A stretch of DNA of 64,000 nucleotides from Saprospiraceae bacterium (GTDB lineage: Bacteria > Bacteroidota > Bacteroidia > Chitinophagales > Saprospiraceae). Of the stretch, positions 1 to 9,618 are shown piece after piece. The notes below the pieces were generated by a model. That model ran no database searches and was not told where the DNA came from. It worked only from the letters and a program-made list of their open reading frames with translations. Both the position numbers and the translations under genes were made by a program. How positions within the stretch are numbered: the stretch's first letter is position 1; each line of letters begins with the position of its first letter. The DNA is taken from positions 83,965 through 147,964 of the forward strand of contig JANQPA010000105.1 of the NCBI GenBank assembly GCA_028285545.1, written 5' to 3'.

Positions 1-882
1 TACGATTACGCCAGTGGTAGGATGGTCCATTTTGAAATGATTACTATCCAGAGTTTTTACTTCCTGAATGCCATTACCATCAGGATTTAAATAATATCTT
101 TTCACTGTGTTAAGATCGGCCTGAATCCCAATTAAGGACCATTTATAATAATACAGACCATCAATACTTTCCCGGTATTTCACTTTTTCTCCCTCAGGAA
201 CACTCAGGTTGATCACTGTTTTGGTATCAATGTCCAATCTGGCCAGTCCTTCTGCATGAGCCACAAACAATATCGATTGGTTGGCAGACAAGGTTATACC
301 ATTTGGATATTTAATGACGTCGCTTTCAACAAATAATTCCAATTTATCAGAACCCTGAGCAATCTTGTAAATAGCAGGATCTTTAAACATATGAGTTACA
401 TATACATCTCCATTTCTTGCGATCACCAGGTCATTAAAAAAATGAACTTCGCCTTCCTTTTCAAGGGTGTATTTTTTGATAAGCTTGCCAGAAGAGAGGT
501 CGACCCTGAAAATACCTGCCGGACGACCTTCTTTGTCATCTTTTTTGGAGTATCCTACAAGGTTTCCGCCTCCTGAACTACAAAACCACAACTCATTCCT
601 GTCAGAGTCAATTTTTATTCCTATTACCATCCATTGACCAAATTCGCCACTTTCTACAAACTGAGATTGCCTCCCTTGTTTATCAATTTTTGTAATCGAA
701 CCATTTCTGGTGCTGCCTACATAAAAAGCTTTCGTATTTTCATCATAGGCAACACTTTCAGGCAAAAGATCATTTTTGGATATTGTAAATGCAACAGTAC
801 TATTAGATGTCTGTGCTTGTATTTTTCCTATTACAAGAAAACTTAAAAAAAGATAAAACAGGTGTGGTATGTATTTTTCCAT
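1..882 (-). CDS. SMP-30/gluconolactonase-like beta-propeller protein, cut by window edge
   Basis: The frame opens at ATG 882 and stays open for 294 codons to the window edge, so the C-terminus is missing. Residues 1-24 form a signal peptide (hydrophobic core, ending KIQAQ), so the product is exported. The rest has spaced propeller-blade motifs: PESVAYDENTKAFYVGS, then HFFNDLVIARNGDVYVTH, then YPNGITLSANQSILFVAH. The ND and PNGI positions are those that usually line the metal site in SMP-30/gluconolactonase propellers, which hydrolyse lactones. The substrate cannot be told. It reads away from the DoxX gene on its right but is on the same strand, with a 130-bp gap. It could also be a generic NHL-like propeller with no enzyme activity. 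Confidence 0.8.
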   Translation of the reverse strand, partial: MEKYIPHLFYLFLSFLVIGKIQAQTSNSTVAFTISKNDLLPESVAYDENTKAFYVGSTRNGSITKIDKQGRQSQFVESGEFGQWMVIGIKIDSDRNELWFCSSGGGNLVGYSKKDDKEGRPAGIFRVDLSSGKLIKKYTLEKEGEVHFFNDLVIARNGDVYVTHMFKDPAIYKIAQGSDKLELFVESDVIKYPNGITLSANQSILFVAHAEGLARLDIDTKTVINLSVPEGEKVKYRESIDGLYYYKWSLIGIQADLNTVKRYYLNPDGNGIQEVKTLDSNHFKMDHPTTGVIV

Positions 883-1012
883 CTCTAAATTATTTTTTTC
901 TTATTCAAGGTACCATTAAGGCAATCTAAATTTTCTTAAACTATTTGAATGGCTGCTACTATTATGTAAATTGATATTATTCTTAGGTGTATTTATATTG
1001 TTTTATTTAGGC

Positions 1013-1417
1013 TTACCCTAGTTGTTTCAAACTAAACTTGCCAGTTCCTTCCAGTACAAGGAGCAGATTCATCATCATCAAATTGAAAGAGATGCCTCCA
1101 TCACTAAAAACTTGAAAACCATGGGCATAAACTACTGCCACAAAAAGTATCAAAGCGATCAAAAGAGCTCCAATTCTTCCGTAAAAACCAGCCAAAATCA
1201 TGGCTCCACCTGCAAACTCAATTATTTTAGCTATTGGCCCCAAAACTGTAGCAAAAGGAATCCCCAGTGATCCTGCATAGCTTGCAAAATCCGTGAGCCC
1301 TCCTGCTGTCAATACATATCCATAACTATAGTACATCATGGCACCTCCCACCCAAAGCCTCAAAACCAATAGTCCATACCCTTTTGTTTTTTTAATAAAA
1401 CCTGCTAATCTACTCAT
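1013..1417 (-). CDS. DoxX family integral membrane protein
   Basis: A 134-residue protein with four hydrophobic segments. The DoxX pattern is clear: an N-terminal helix with RLWVGGAMMYYSYGY, then GPIAKIIEFAGGAMILAGFYGRIGALLIAL, here read as two adjoining segments. DoxX proteins are small inner-membrane proteins linked to redox and quinone chemistry, but their exact reaction is not settled. I start at ATG 1417 rather than the in-frame TTG two codons earlier, because ATG 1417 overlaps the TGA of the upstream DUF5916 gene in a 4-bp ATGA junction. That coupling suggests co-translation with the upstream gene. Confidence 0.85.
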   Translation of the reverse strand: MSRLAGFIKKTKGYGLLVLRLWVGGAMMYYSYGYVLTAGGLTDFASYAGSLGIPFATVLGPIAKIIEFAGGAMILAGFYGRIGALLIALILFVAVVYAHGFQVFSDGGISFNLMMMNLLLVLEGTGKFSLKQLG

Positions 1418-3609
1418 ATCCAATAAGTTAATTTAATTACTATTCCACGATTTTTAACCTTAAGATTACTTGAGAAGTAATTTTCGCTGTAAACAATAAA
1501 AAGATCCGACATTGGCCTATATCTCCATTGGAACCTGCTATTAATGTTGATATTTTCAATTTGGGTATTGTATTGAATAAAGGTGGTCCAAAACATTCGG
1601 TTAGAGAAGGATATTTCGCTTGTTATACCCAACAAGTGGAGAGTGGTGCTGTCAAGTTCATCCGGCAATGAAATCTCATTTAGGGTGTACGAAATACTGA
1701 AGTTACCCCAGGGCTGAACTCTGTACCTCAAACGTTCTGTAAACCTGAATCTTTTTCCAGAAAAAAAATCACCATAACTTACGTTTGTAAAGGAAGATAA
1801 TTTTCTTCTAGGGTTGGTATTAAAAAAGAATCCAGCACTGGGGTAGGTATAGTTGGCAGCAGGAAATGGAATATCGCCGGCAATGAAAGAATCAAATGGC
1901 AGATTATCTCTATCAAGAGTAATCCGCATCTCCATTTCATTTTGATTTTTGAAATTCCAGTAATAAAATAATCCCTCAAAGGAGCCATTAATTGATCCAT
2001 CCGGATTTAGAACATATGTGGAAGAGACTCTCGGACCATGAAGATTTAGAGAGCCTGATTTTGGAAAGAAATTGTAGACCAACAAATTGGCCAATTGAGT
2101 AAACTGCCTTCTGATAGTAGTATCTCGAGCTGCATCATAATTATATAACCTGGGAACAAAACCTACATCAGAAATAAAGTCTCTTCCAATATGGTGAGCT
2201 GAAAGCCTGACAAAAAATCGCTTGGAATTATATCTTAATGTACCTGAAAAATATTCCTCCTGTTCAAGCTTACCAGGATTAAAAGATTTTTGGAAGCCAA
2301 TGTCTGCTGCCAGCTTCCCATCCTTTGAAAGCAAATTCAATTGAAGCGCGCCTACTCGATTAAAATTCTCCTCTAACTGGTTCTCATCAGATTTTGTGGA
2401 TTGCCTGTTTACGAATAATCCATTTATTGATGATCTGGAACCTAATCTTTGTTGGAATGCTGCAACCCCATAATTCTGAGGATTTACTCCCTGCCCACGA
2501 GCAGTTTGGACATTCATCAATCCAATCCTGAGCCTTTCTGACAAATTTCCCGTTAATCTTACACCAAATATTATGGGTATCACCTCTCCATTATCTAAAC
2601 CAATTCTCCTGGAGAAAAAAGGATTTATAGTTCGCAGACCAAATGAAGTAAAAAGATCACTGTTTTCTTGAAAAAACCCTCTTCTTTCAGGAAAAAATAA
2701 ACTAAACCGTGTTAGGTTGGTTTGCTGAATATCAAGATCAACAGTTGAAAAGTCCGGATTTATTGTTAGATCTAAATTTACAGCAGAATTTAGGGCAATC
2801 TTTGCATCTACTCCAATATTCCCATCCCACCTATCAGGTTGATTGGCCTCATAGTCTTTGTTTAAGCTTCCGGCTATATAAGGAATTAAATTGACTAGTC
2901 CATTCTTAATGGCAGGGGGTGGAGAATCCCAAATCATCTGACCGGTAAAGCCTAAGTCTATGGTATTGAGATTTACAGGTACTTGATTCCAAGAAGAATA
3001 TACATTTGACTTCATGTCATTCCTTACGAAGTTGATCCCCCAGGTGGTGTTTTGAGGATTGTATCGGAGAGTTCGAAAAGGAATGGCCATTTCTATAAAC
3101 CAAATTGAATCACCTTTTGTAACTTCTGAATACCATTTGTTGTCCCAGTTAGGATCAAGGCTTGTCTCAGAGCCATTAATTCTGGCCAATGCTTCGATTT
3201 GCGCTCCACCGGCATTTACACCAAAGAAGAAACCGTTGGTTTTTTCATTGATTGGATCGAGTATTATGCCTAATCCATCACTACCAAAGTATTCATCATC
3301 CTGATCACGCTTGAGGGTACGAATAATGTGGTCATTTCCTACATCATAAAGCGTTGCACCAACATATAGAAATTGATCATCAAAAGTGATTTTGACATCA
3401 GTTTGGGCTACAGCAAGTCCTGAATCAACAGGCCATTGATTTATGAAATTATTGAAGGATGCTTGATCTTTCCACAGGCCTTCATCAAGTCGTCCGTCAA
3501 TATTAATTTCCTGATTTATTTTTTTTACTGTAACACTCCTTTTTTGAGCTCTTGAATAAAAAGAGCTAGTAAGCAGTAGAGGCCATATAACTAAATAAGT
3601 TGTACGCAT
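1414..3609 (-). CDS. DUF5916 outer-membrane protein with N-terminal CBM9/DOMON-like domain
   Basis: A 731-residue exported protein. A signal peptide (about residues 1-21, ending SRAQ) is followed by a carbohydrate-binding-family-9-like beta-sandwich at about 30-220 (start INIDGRLDEGLWKDQ, typical of this fold). The rest is the DUF5916 region, rich in alternating beta-strand pattern and ending in an aromatic strand (KLTYWI), as expected for an outer-membrane barrel. Such proteins are widespread in Bacteroidota and are thought to sit in the outer membrane; their ligand is unknown. The gene is translationally coupled to the DoxX gene behind it (ATGA overlap), so the two probably share one transcript. 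Confidence 0.85.
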   Translation of the reverse strand: MRTTYLVIWPLLLTSSFYSRAQKRSVTVKKINQEINIDGRLDEGLWKDQASFNNFINQWPVDSGLAVAQTDVKITFDDQFLYVGATLYDVGNDHIIRTLKRDQDDEYFGSDGLGIILDPINEKTNGFFFGVNAGGAQIEALARINGSETSLDPNWDNKWYSEVTKGDSIWFIEMAIPFRTLRYNPQNTTWGINFVRNDMKSNVYSSWNQVPVNLNTIDLGFTGQMIWDSPPPAIKNGLVNLIPYIAGSLNKDYEANQPDRWDGNIGVDAKIALNSAVNLDLTINPDFSTVDLDIQQTNLTRFSLFFPERRGFFQENSDLFTSFGLRTINPFFSRRIGLDNGEVIPIIFGVRLTGNLSERLRIGLMNVQTARGQGVNPQNYGVAAFQQRLGSRSSINGLFVNRQSTKSDENQLEENFNRVGALQLNLLSKDGKLAADIGFQKSFNPGKLEQEEYFSGTLRYNSKRFFVRLSAHHIGRDFISDVGFVPRLYNYDAARDTTIRRQFTQLANLLVYNFFPKSGSLNLHGPRVSSTYVLNPDGSINGSFEGLFYYWNFKNQNEMEMRITLDRDNLPFDSFIAGDIPFPAANYTYPSAGFFFNTNPRRKLSSFTNVSYGDFFSGKRFRFTERLRYRVQPWGNFSISYTLNEISLPDELDSTTLHLLGITSEISFSNRMFWTTFIQYNTQIENININSRFQWRYRPMSDLFIVYSENYFSSNLKVKNRGIVIKLTYWI

Positions 3610-4011
3610 ATGGCCCTAATTTATTTTGATTCACTCAATAAGTTTTGGCTTTTATGTAAGACCATATATTATTTATTCGAGCTAAATAATAGCTTATGTA
3701 AGCGCATGAGCTTCGGTGGTCACAATCAGGCCAATAGAAGGTGTTGCTTTGTTTTATTACCAACTCTTTCTTATTGATTCCCTTACATACCCATCCCGAT
3801 GTAAAAAAATGATAGTGGGACTTTTTAATGTACTATCTATGGATTTTCAGGAATATCAACCAGCTACATAATAAATTACCCTTATAAAACATTATTAAAT
3901 ATGAAGCATATCTATAATGGTTTCTACTCCATGGCATTCCTATCCCAATATTGCTCCTTATAGCATTGCTTCCATTCAAAAACCGATTATCATTTATTTA
4001 GAATTATCCTC
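3610..4011. other. Intergenic gap between divergent genes
   Basis: A 402-bp AT-rich gap between the DUF5916 gene (leftward) and the DUF1800 gene (rightward). It must hold promoters for both. I see no open frame, tRNA, strong hairpin or clear TANNTTTG element in it. Confidence 0.6.
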
Positions 4012-5799
4012 ATGAGAATCTTATTCCTATTATTCTTATTCATCAATTCTATTCCATTATCCGCTCAAACCTATCGCGATTATATTGGTGGTGGCCATGA
4101 CCGAAAAATAACCGTGACTACTAGTAGTGATTTCAAGCCTGATGGGTGGGAACAAGTGGCAAAAGGATCCAACACCTTGACCATTTCGGGGCTTACTGGA
4201 AAACTAATCGATGCCGGTCGTTTTCTGGCCCAAGCCACCATGGGTGTTGACCGGACTATTATCGATTCCGTTGCGAAATTGAATTTTGGCGAGTGGATCG
4301 ATCAGCAATTTGTTTTACCTCCAACTTATGTCAGACCGCTTATTCAGGGAATTTACGATACGACCTATCAGCGTCACCTGGCGGCTGGGGGCGATACCCT
4401 GGATTATCCTGAAAGGCCTACTAATGAGCATTTTGACTACGCCTGGTGGCAAGTCAATATGACTAATGATGACCTTTTGAGACAAAGAGTAGCATTTGCC
4501 TTAAGCGAAATTTTTGTAATCTCCTTTAATCCTGATTTAGAGGATTATGGCGAAGGGGTGGCCAGTTATTATGATATGCTAGCAGAAAATGCTTTTGGGA
4601 ATTTCGAAGATCTTTTGATAGATGTAAGCTTGCATCCTTGCATGGGGGTTTATCTGACCCACCTTAATAATCCAAAATCTAATCCATCTCGTTTTATTCA
4701 TCCTGATGAAAATTATGCCAGGGAGATGATGCAGCTTTTCACTATCGGATTGTATGAATTAAACCAGGATGGTACCAGAAGGCAAGATAATAAAGGCAAG
4801 GACATACCGACTTATGATAATGATGACATTGAGGAGTTTGCCAAAATATTTACAGGGCTTGGCGGAGGAGCTACCGTTCAGCTGCCAGATACCATCATCG
4901 AACCGGCCTTTGGCAGAGGCATTGCTGTCATTGATATGGCAGAACCGATGGTGATGTATGATGAATACCACGAACCAGGCGCAAAATTCTTATTGAATGG
5001 TTTTGTGGTTCCCGCCGGCCAAACAGGCATGGAAGATGTAAATGCAGCTATCAAACATCTGTTTAATCACCAAAATGTTGGGCCATTTATTGGACAACAA
5101 TTGATACAAAGATTGATAAAATCCAATCCATCACCTGCTTATGTCTCACGGGTAGCTGCTGCATTTAATGATAATGGCAGTGGCGTCAGAGGGGATATGA
5201 AAGCCGTTATCAAGGCTGTTTTATTGGATGAAGAAGCCCGTAGCTGCAAATGGTATAATGACCCTGTTCAGGGAAAGCTCAAAGAACCGATTATCCGATA
5301 TACGCATTTTGCCAGAGCGGTAGGTGGTTTTAGTGGGGATGGAAAGTTTTGGAATTATGGTTTTGATTATAATGATGATGCCGGACAGCATCCGATGTAT
5401 TCCCCTTCGGTATTCAATTTTTATTGGCCTGATTTTCAACCTATTGGCCCTATCGGTGGTCAAGGTTATTTTGCTCCTGAATTTCAGGTATATAATTCTC
5501 GTACCAGTATCGGCTTTGTGAATTTTGTTAATGAATGGGCTGTCAATGAAACGCTTTTATGGACCAGAGAAAATCCTGAAAGTGTAGTTTTCACCAATTA
5601 TGATGATATCTTAATGTATGCGGAAGATACTGAAACCCTCATCAATGATTTAGATATTTTACTGACCAATGGAATGCTCAAGGACGATACGCGGCAAATA
5701 ATAACGACGATTGTAGATCCTATGGAAGACGTGATGGAAAAAGTAAAATTGACTATTTATTTAATGGTGATAAGCGCCGATTATAACATTTTAAAATAA
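4012..5799 (+). CDS. DUF1800 family protein
   Basis: A 595-residue protein with a signal peptide (about 1-19, ending PLSAQ). The DUF1800 body is recognisable from RFLAQATMGVDRTIID near residue 75, LLRQRVAFALSEIFVIS near 155, then PHPDENYAREMMQLFTIGLYELN-like and FAKIFTGL motifs, and VGPFIGQQLIQRLI near 360. Residues 440-500 carry the late HPMYSPSVFNFYWPDFQP block. DUF1800 proteins almost always travel with DUF1501 proteins, as here. Their joint role is unknown but they are exported. The stop overlaps the start of the next gene by one base (TAATG), so translation is likely coupled. Confidence 0.9.
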   Translation: MRILFLLFLFINSIPLSAQTYRDYIGGGHDRKITVTTSSDFKPDGWEQVAKGSNTLTISGLTGKLIDAGRFLAQATMGVDRTIIDSVAKLNFGEWIDQQFVLPPTYVRPLIQGIYDTTYQRHLAAGGDTLDYPERPTNEHFDYAWWQVNMTNDDLLRQRVAFALSEIFVISFNPDLEDYGEGVASYYDMLAENAFGNFEDLLIDVSLHPCMGVYLTHLNNPKSNPSRFIHPDENYAREMMQLFTIGLYELNQDGTRRQDNKGKDIPTYDNDDIEEFAKIFTGLGGGATVQLPDTIIEPAFGRGIAVIDMAEPMVMYDEYHEPGAKFLLNGFVVPAGQTGMEDVNAAIKHLFNHQNVGPFIGQQLIQRLIKSNPSPAYVSRVAAAFNDNGSGVRGDMKAVIKAVLLDEEARSCKWYNDPVQGKLKEPIIRYTHFARAVGGFSGDGKFWNYGFDYNDDAGQHPMYSPSVFNFYWPDFQPIGPIGGQGYFAPEFQVYNSRTSIGFVNFVNEWAVNETLLWTRENPESVVFTNYDDILMYAEDTETLINDLDILLTNGMLKDDTRQIITTIVDPMEDVMEKVKLTIYLMVISADYNILK

Positions 5800-7199
5800 T
5801 GAAATTAAAATCAAGAAGAAGGTTCATTAAAGAATTCGGATTAGGGGCATTGGGTGTGACCACTGCTACCTCCATTACAAAGCTAAAAGCCATTAATGCC
5901 GCTTATCTTAATAATTCGACAAACCTATTAAATAATGATTATAAAGCGATCGTTTGTTTTTTCTTAGCTGGCGGTAATGACTCCTTTAATATGGTGGTGC
6001 CCCGTGGCAATTCAGAATACGACGAATACGCAGTGACTCGATCCGATCTGGCCATTTCGCAAAATGAGCTGCTCCCAATAACACCGGTAACCAGCGACGG
6101 AAAACGATATGGTTTGAATCCTGCGATGAACAACATCCATCAATTATTCAATACCGGCAAAGTCTCCTTTATTAATAATGTGGGCCCTTTGATAGAACCG
6201 ACAACAAAAATTACCTACCGAAATAATAGTGCTCCCATACCATTGGGGTTATTTTCTCATTCGGATCAAATAAAAAATTGTCAAACGGGCATGCCACACG
6301 TCCGATCACTATATGGCTGGGGTGGAAGAATGGCAGATTTGCTCAACTCAATGAATACCAATAAGAATGTATCGATGAATATTTCCCTCGCAGGAACGAA
6401 TATTTTTCAATACGGACAAACATTGGTTGAATTTGCCATTGACCCTTTTGACGGAAGCCCAGGAATTGACGGCTATAATCCACTATCCACGGGTTTTAAT
6501 AAGGCTAGGACAGATGGAATCGATCTTTTGCTCGGAGTAGATCATTCAGATATGTTTAAAAAAACCTATACTGATATTCTGAAAAGAAGTCTTGACGGAA
6601 GTATTGAATTCAGAGCAGCGATGGCTCAAATCAGTGATTTAGCTACCTTTTTTTCCAATAATCGTATTTCACAAAGCTTTAAGCGAATAACCGAGGTGAT
6701 AAAGGCTCGTGATATTCTCGGCTTTAAACGTCAAATATTCTTTGTACGGATGGGTGGTTGGGATATGCATGGAGAATTAATTGATTCACACGAAAGAAAC
6801 CTCACCGTAGTGGATAATGCTTTGAATGAATTTCACAATGGATTGAATGAAATAGGAATGTTTAATAATGTGACCACCTTTACCATTTCCGATTTCGGAA
6901 GAACCCTAACTTCCAACGGTAATGGAAGCGATCACGCCTGGGGTGGCAACGCATTGGTTATGGGCGGCGATATCAAAGGGGGTGATATGTTTGGAACCTA
7001 CCCTTCTTTGGCTCTAGGAGGGGCCTTAGAAGTCCACAATGGTGTTCTAATTCCCACTACAGCCAACGATCAATATTTTGCGGAATTAGCACTGTGGTTT
7101 GGTGTAAGTCCATCAGATTTGAGTACGCTTTTTCCCAATATTGGTAATTTTTATGATACAGGTTCTACGGAGTCTCCTTTAGGATTTATGAATATTTGA
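5799..7199 (+). CDS. DUF1501 family protein with Tat-like signal
   Basis: A 466-residue protein. The N-terminus KSRRRFIKEFGLGALG is a twin-arginine-type signal, suggesting export in folded form. The DUF1501 body shows FFLAGGNDSFNMVVP near residue 52, LFSHSDQ near 155, GWDMHGEL near 325, and TISDFGRTLTSNGNGSDHAWGG near 370 (written here in shorter blocks: ISDFGRTL and GSDHAWGG). DUF1501 belongs to the alkaline-phosphatase/sulfatase-like superfamily, and the Asp/His residues in these blocks fit metal ligands. It is the middle gene of the DUF1800-DUF1501-T9SS operon. The substrate is unknown. Confidence 0.9.
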   Translation: MKLKSRRRFIKEFGLGALGVTTATSITKLKAINAAYLNNSTNLLNNDYKAIVCFFLAGGNDSFNMVVPRGNSEYDEYAVTRSDLAISQNELLPITPVTSDGKRYGLNPAMNNIHQLFNTGKVSFINNVGPLIEPTTKITYRNNSAPIPLGLFSHSDQIKNCQTGMPHVRSLYGWGGRMADLLNSMNTNKNVSMNISLAGTNIFQYGQTLVEFAIDPFDGSPGIDGYNPLSTGFNKARTDGIDLLLGVDHSDMFKKTYTDILKRSLDGSIEFRAAMAQISDLATFFSNNRISQSFKRITEVIKARDILGFKRQIFFVRMGGWDMHGELIDSHERNLTVVDNALNEFHNGLNEIGMFNNVTTFTISDFGRTLTSNGNGSDHAWGGNALVMGGDIKGGDMFGTYPSLALGGALEVHNGVLIPTTANDQYFAELALWFGVSPSDLSTLFPNIGNFYDTGSTESPLGFMNI

Positions 7200-7234
7200 T
7201 TGACGGAATGATAGTTTGTAAAAATGATCAAAGG

Positions 7235-7987
7235 ATGAGAAAAACAATATTAATAACCATAATTACCACCATTGCTTGCGCTAATATTTCAGGCCAATGC
7301 TATATGGACAGGCATAATACCACCTGGTTTGATGGCTGGATTTCGTGTACTACATCTGAGAACCCAAATCCTTTACGGAGTGAGTCGCATTGGATACTTT
7401 ATAATCTAAATGAGTCTTATGAGTTATTTCAAATGCACATTTGGAATTCGAATGCGCCGGAATATTTGACTTCAGGAATGAATGATATCGTTATTGATAT
7501 CTCAAATGATGGTGTTTCCTGGACAGAAGTCGGTCAATTTCAAATCCCAATGGCAGACGGAACCTCCTCCTATGAAGGGCTCGATTTATATGACTTTGAT
7601 GGAACTTCCGCCCAATATATTTTGATAACCGGGGTGACTAATCATGGTGGTTCATGTTTTGGTTTCAGTGAGATAAGGATCAATGTGTCGGATTTAGTTG
7701 TAGATACTGAAGAGCCTGTAAATGCTGATTGCCTTTCTGCCAAGATATTTCCCAATCCGGTTAGAGGAGAATCAAAGGCCATTATTTCCGCTTATTGCCA
7801 TAGTGCCCCTATATATTATTCCATCCGAGATATTTCAGGTAAAATACTAAAAACAGGAGAGATCAATCCAATCTCAAATGAGACGGAATTGGAAATAAAT
7901 TCATTGCCCATTGTTTCTGGCTACTATATTTTGAGCTTAAGGCAGTTGGATTTAGTTAGGCGGTTTAAGATTGTTAAGGTAGAATGA
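7235..7987 (+). CDS. Exported protein with galactose-binding-like domain and T9SS type A sorting domain
   Basis: The frame opens earlier (TTG 7196, ATG 7208), but ATG 7235 gives a clean signal peptide (MRKTILITIITTIACANISG), so I choose it (250 residues). After the signal, about 130 residues resemble a discoidin/galactose-binding beta-sandwich (WISCTTSENPN, NDIVIDISNDGVSWTEVGQF, YILITGVTNHGGSCFGFSEI). The last 80 residues begin KIFPNPVRGESKAII and end in a short basic tail, the pattern of a T9SS type A C-terminal sorting domain. It is probably a surface or secreted partner of the two proteins encoded just upstream. Confidence 0.75.
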   Translation: MRKTILITIITTIACANISGQCYMDRHNTTWFDGWISCTTSENPNPLRSESHWILYNLNESYELFQMHIWNSNAPEYLTSGMNDIVIDISNDGVSWTEVGQFQIPMADGTSSYEGLDLYDFDGTSAQYILITGVTNHGGSCFGFSEIRINVSDLVVDTEEPVNADCLSAKIFPNPVRGESKAIISAYCHSAPIYYSIRDISGKILKTGEINPISNETELEINSLPIVSGYYILSLRQLDLVRRFKIVKVE

Positions 7988-8033
7988 TGGAGATCATGTC
8001 AAAGCGAGGAAGGGCTTTTTACACAAACCCAGC

Positions 8034-9467
8034 TTAAGTAAACAGCTCTTCCAAAGTTATCACTTGATCAATATAATTGATTCTGTTAGCATTTTCTATG
8101 ACTCCAAAGGTAGTGATTAAGCAGGTAAAGAGGTGTTTTTTCGTTTTGGTGTGATACTTAAAAACCCGTTTTTTGTTTTCTAAATTAGTCACGTCCTTTT
8201 TTGTTATTTCATAATCAGAAATGCTGTATTTAATTTCACATAAGTTGATAGATTGGTCACTTCGGTCAATGATTAAGTCAATTTGAGTGCCTGGCAATCC
8301 ATCAGAAGGTTTGGCAATAAAAGAAGATATCGTCGTAAAAATACCCGAAATACCTAAAGCTTTCCGTATTTGATCGATATGCTTCAGACAAACGTTCTCA
8401 AAGGCATAACCGCTCCATGACTTGTAATTTGGCAGATCACTCAATTTGGTGAAATCCATTTTGGTATTGGTACCTAAGGATTCAATGAAAGTGAGATAAA
8501 ACAAAGAGTACGGATCTGTCAACCGATATAAACTAAGCCTGCTTTTTTTGCCATAACTACTGTATATATCCACAAAACCCGATTGATTTAATTCACTAAT
8601 GACGGATGTTAACATGCCTCCATTTTTAAATTTGGTTTTTTTAATGATCTCCTGTCGGGTCATACCCATCTTTTTGGTGGCCAAAGCTCTTATAATTTCA
8701 ACATGATTTTCTGAATGATAAAAAAGTGATGCAAAGAGTCTGTCAAATTCCTTACGCAAATATCCACTGAGGTTGAAACATATTTCTTGAATATTCTGTA
8801 CAGCTGACAAACCAGGTTTTACCTGGTCAAGATACATTGGGATTCCCCCCATCGTTAGATAGAGCTGTGTGATTTGGTAGCGACTCAATCGTACGTTTCT
8901 TGACTGTAAAAATGCTTCCGTTTCTTTTAAAGAAAAAGGATAAAGAAATACCAACTTAGTCACTCTGTTGTGCAAGCCTCCTTTGTCATTAATGACTTTA
9001 TCAATCATCCAGGAGGCAGCTGAACCACATATTACCAAAACAATGTTTTGATTAATGGCCCAACTATTCCAAAACCAACCTAGGCCCATGATAAAGCCCG
9101 ATCTTTTCGTTCCCAACCAAGGTAATTCATCCAGAAAAACCACCATTTTTTCTGATTTCCCTATTTCTTCCAATGCTTTGCTTAGCATGTAGAAGGCTTC
9201 TAGCCAAGAAGTTGGCTTTGATTCAATTTCAAAATCAGGGAAAAAATTTCTAAGTGCAAAAAGAAAGTTCTGCACCTGTTCTGATTTTTTTGCATGCTGT
9301 AAACCTGTGAGCTCAAAATCAATAGAATCCCGATAAGTTTGTTTAACCAAAAAAGTTTTTCCAACCCTCCTTCTTCCAACAATCGCGACCAATTCAGGCT
9401 GATCGGAATTTAAAGCGGTCATCAAGGTTTTCGTTTCCTTTTTTCTTCCTATGATCGATTTTTTCAC
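8034..9467 (-). CDS. DUF234-type AAA ATPase with C-terminal nuclease-like domain
   Basis: A 477-residue protein starting at GTG (there is no nearby ATG). Walker A is GRRRVGKT at residues 31-38, and Walker B is MVVFLDELPWL at about 107-117. The middle carries a winged-helix-like stretch (MGMTRQEIIKKTKFKNGGMLTSVISEL, here at about 265-295). The C-terminal 120 residues resemble DUF234, a PD-(D/E)XK-like fold with IDLIIDRSDQSINLCEIKY. This archaeal-ATPase family is abundant in Bacteroidota; its role is unclear, with mobile-element or defence links often suggested. Its own promoter region holds operator-like repeats at 9479-9564. Confidence 0.85.
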   Translation of the reverse strand: MKKSIIGRKKETKTLMTALNSDQPELVAIVGRRRVGKTFLVKQTYRDSIDFELTGLQHAKKSEQVQNFLFALRNFFPDFEIESKPTSWLEAFYMLSKALEEIGKSEKMVVFLDELPWLGTKRSGFIMGLGWFWNSWAINQNIVLVICGSAASWMIDKVINDKGGLHNRVTKLVFLYPFSLKETEAFLQSRNVRLSRYQITQLYLTMGGIPMYLDQVKPGLSAVQNIQEICFNLSGYLRKEFDRLFASLFYHSENHVEIIRALATKKMGMTRQEIIKKTKFKNGGMLTSVISELNQSGFVDIYSSYGKKSRLSLYRLTDPYSLFYLTFIESLGTNTKMDFTKLSDLPNYKSWSGYAFENVCLKHIDQIRKALGISGIFTTISSFIAKPSDGLPGTQIDLIIDRSDQSINLCEIKYSISDYEITKKDVTNLENKKRVFKYHTKTKKHLFTCLITTFGVIENANRINYIDQVITLEELFT

Positions 9468-9478
9468 TGCCTTTATAG

Positions 9479-9564
9479 TTAAAGCGTATTTAACAACATC
9501 AAAATTGCTTTATCTATACAAAGATAACACTTAAAGCGAATTAAAAGTATTAAAACTGCTTTAA
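9479..9564 (-). promoter_or_regulatory. Promoter with two operator-like inverted repeats
   Basis: Two inverted repeats of the form TTAAAGC-N20/21-GCTTTAW lie directly upstream of the ATPase gene. One has arms at 9479-9485 and 9507-9513, the other at 9531-9537 and 9558-9564. Between them, on the minus strand, is TATCTTTG (9519-9526), an exact match to the Bacteroidota -7 consensus TANNTTTG. A clear -33 TTG is not visible. The layout suggests a repressor bound at two sites around the promoter, perhaps the ATPase itself through its winged-helix part; that last step is inference. Confidence 0.55.
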
Positions 9565-9618
9565 CTTTACAAAACACATACATTTGGCGAGTTATTAGCT
9601 ATGTATTTATAAATTCTA

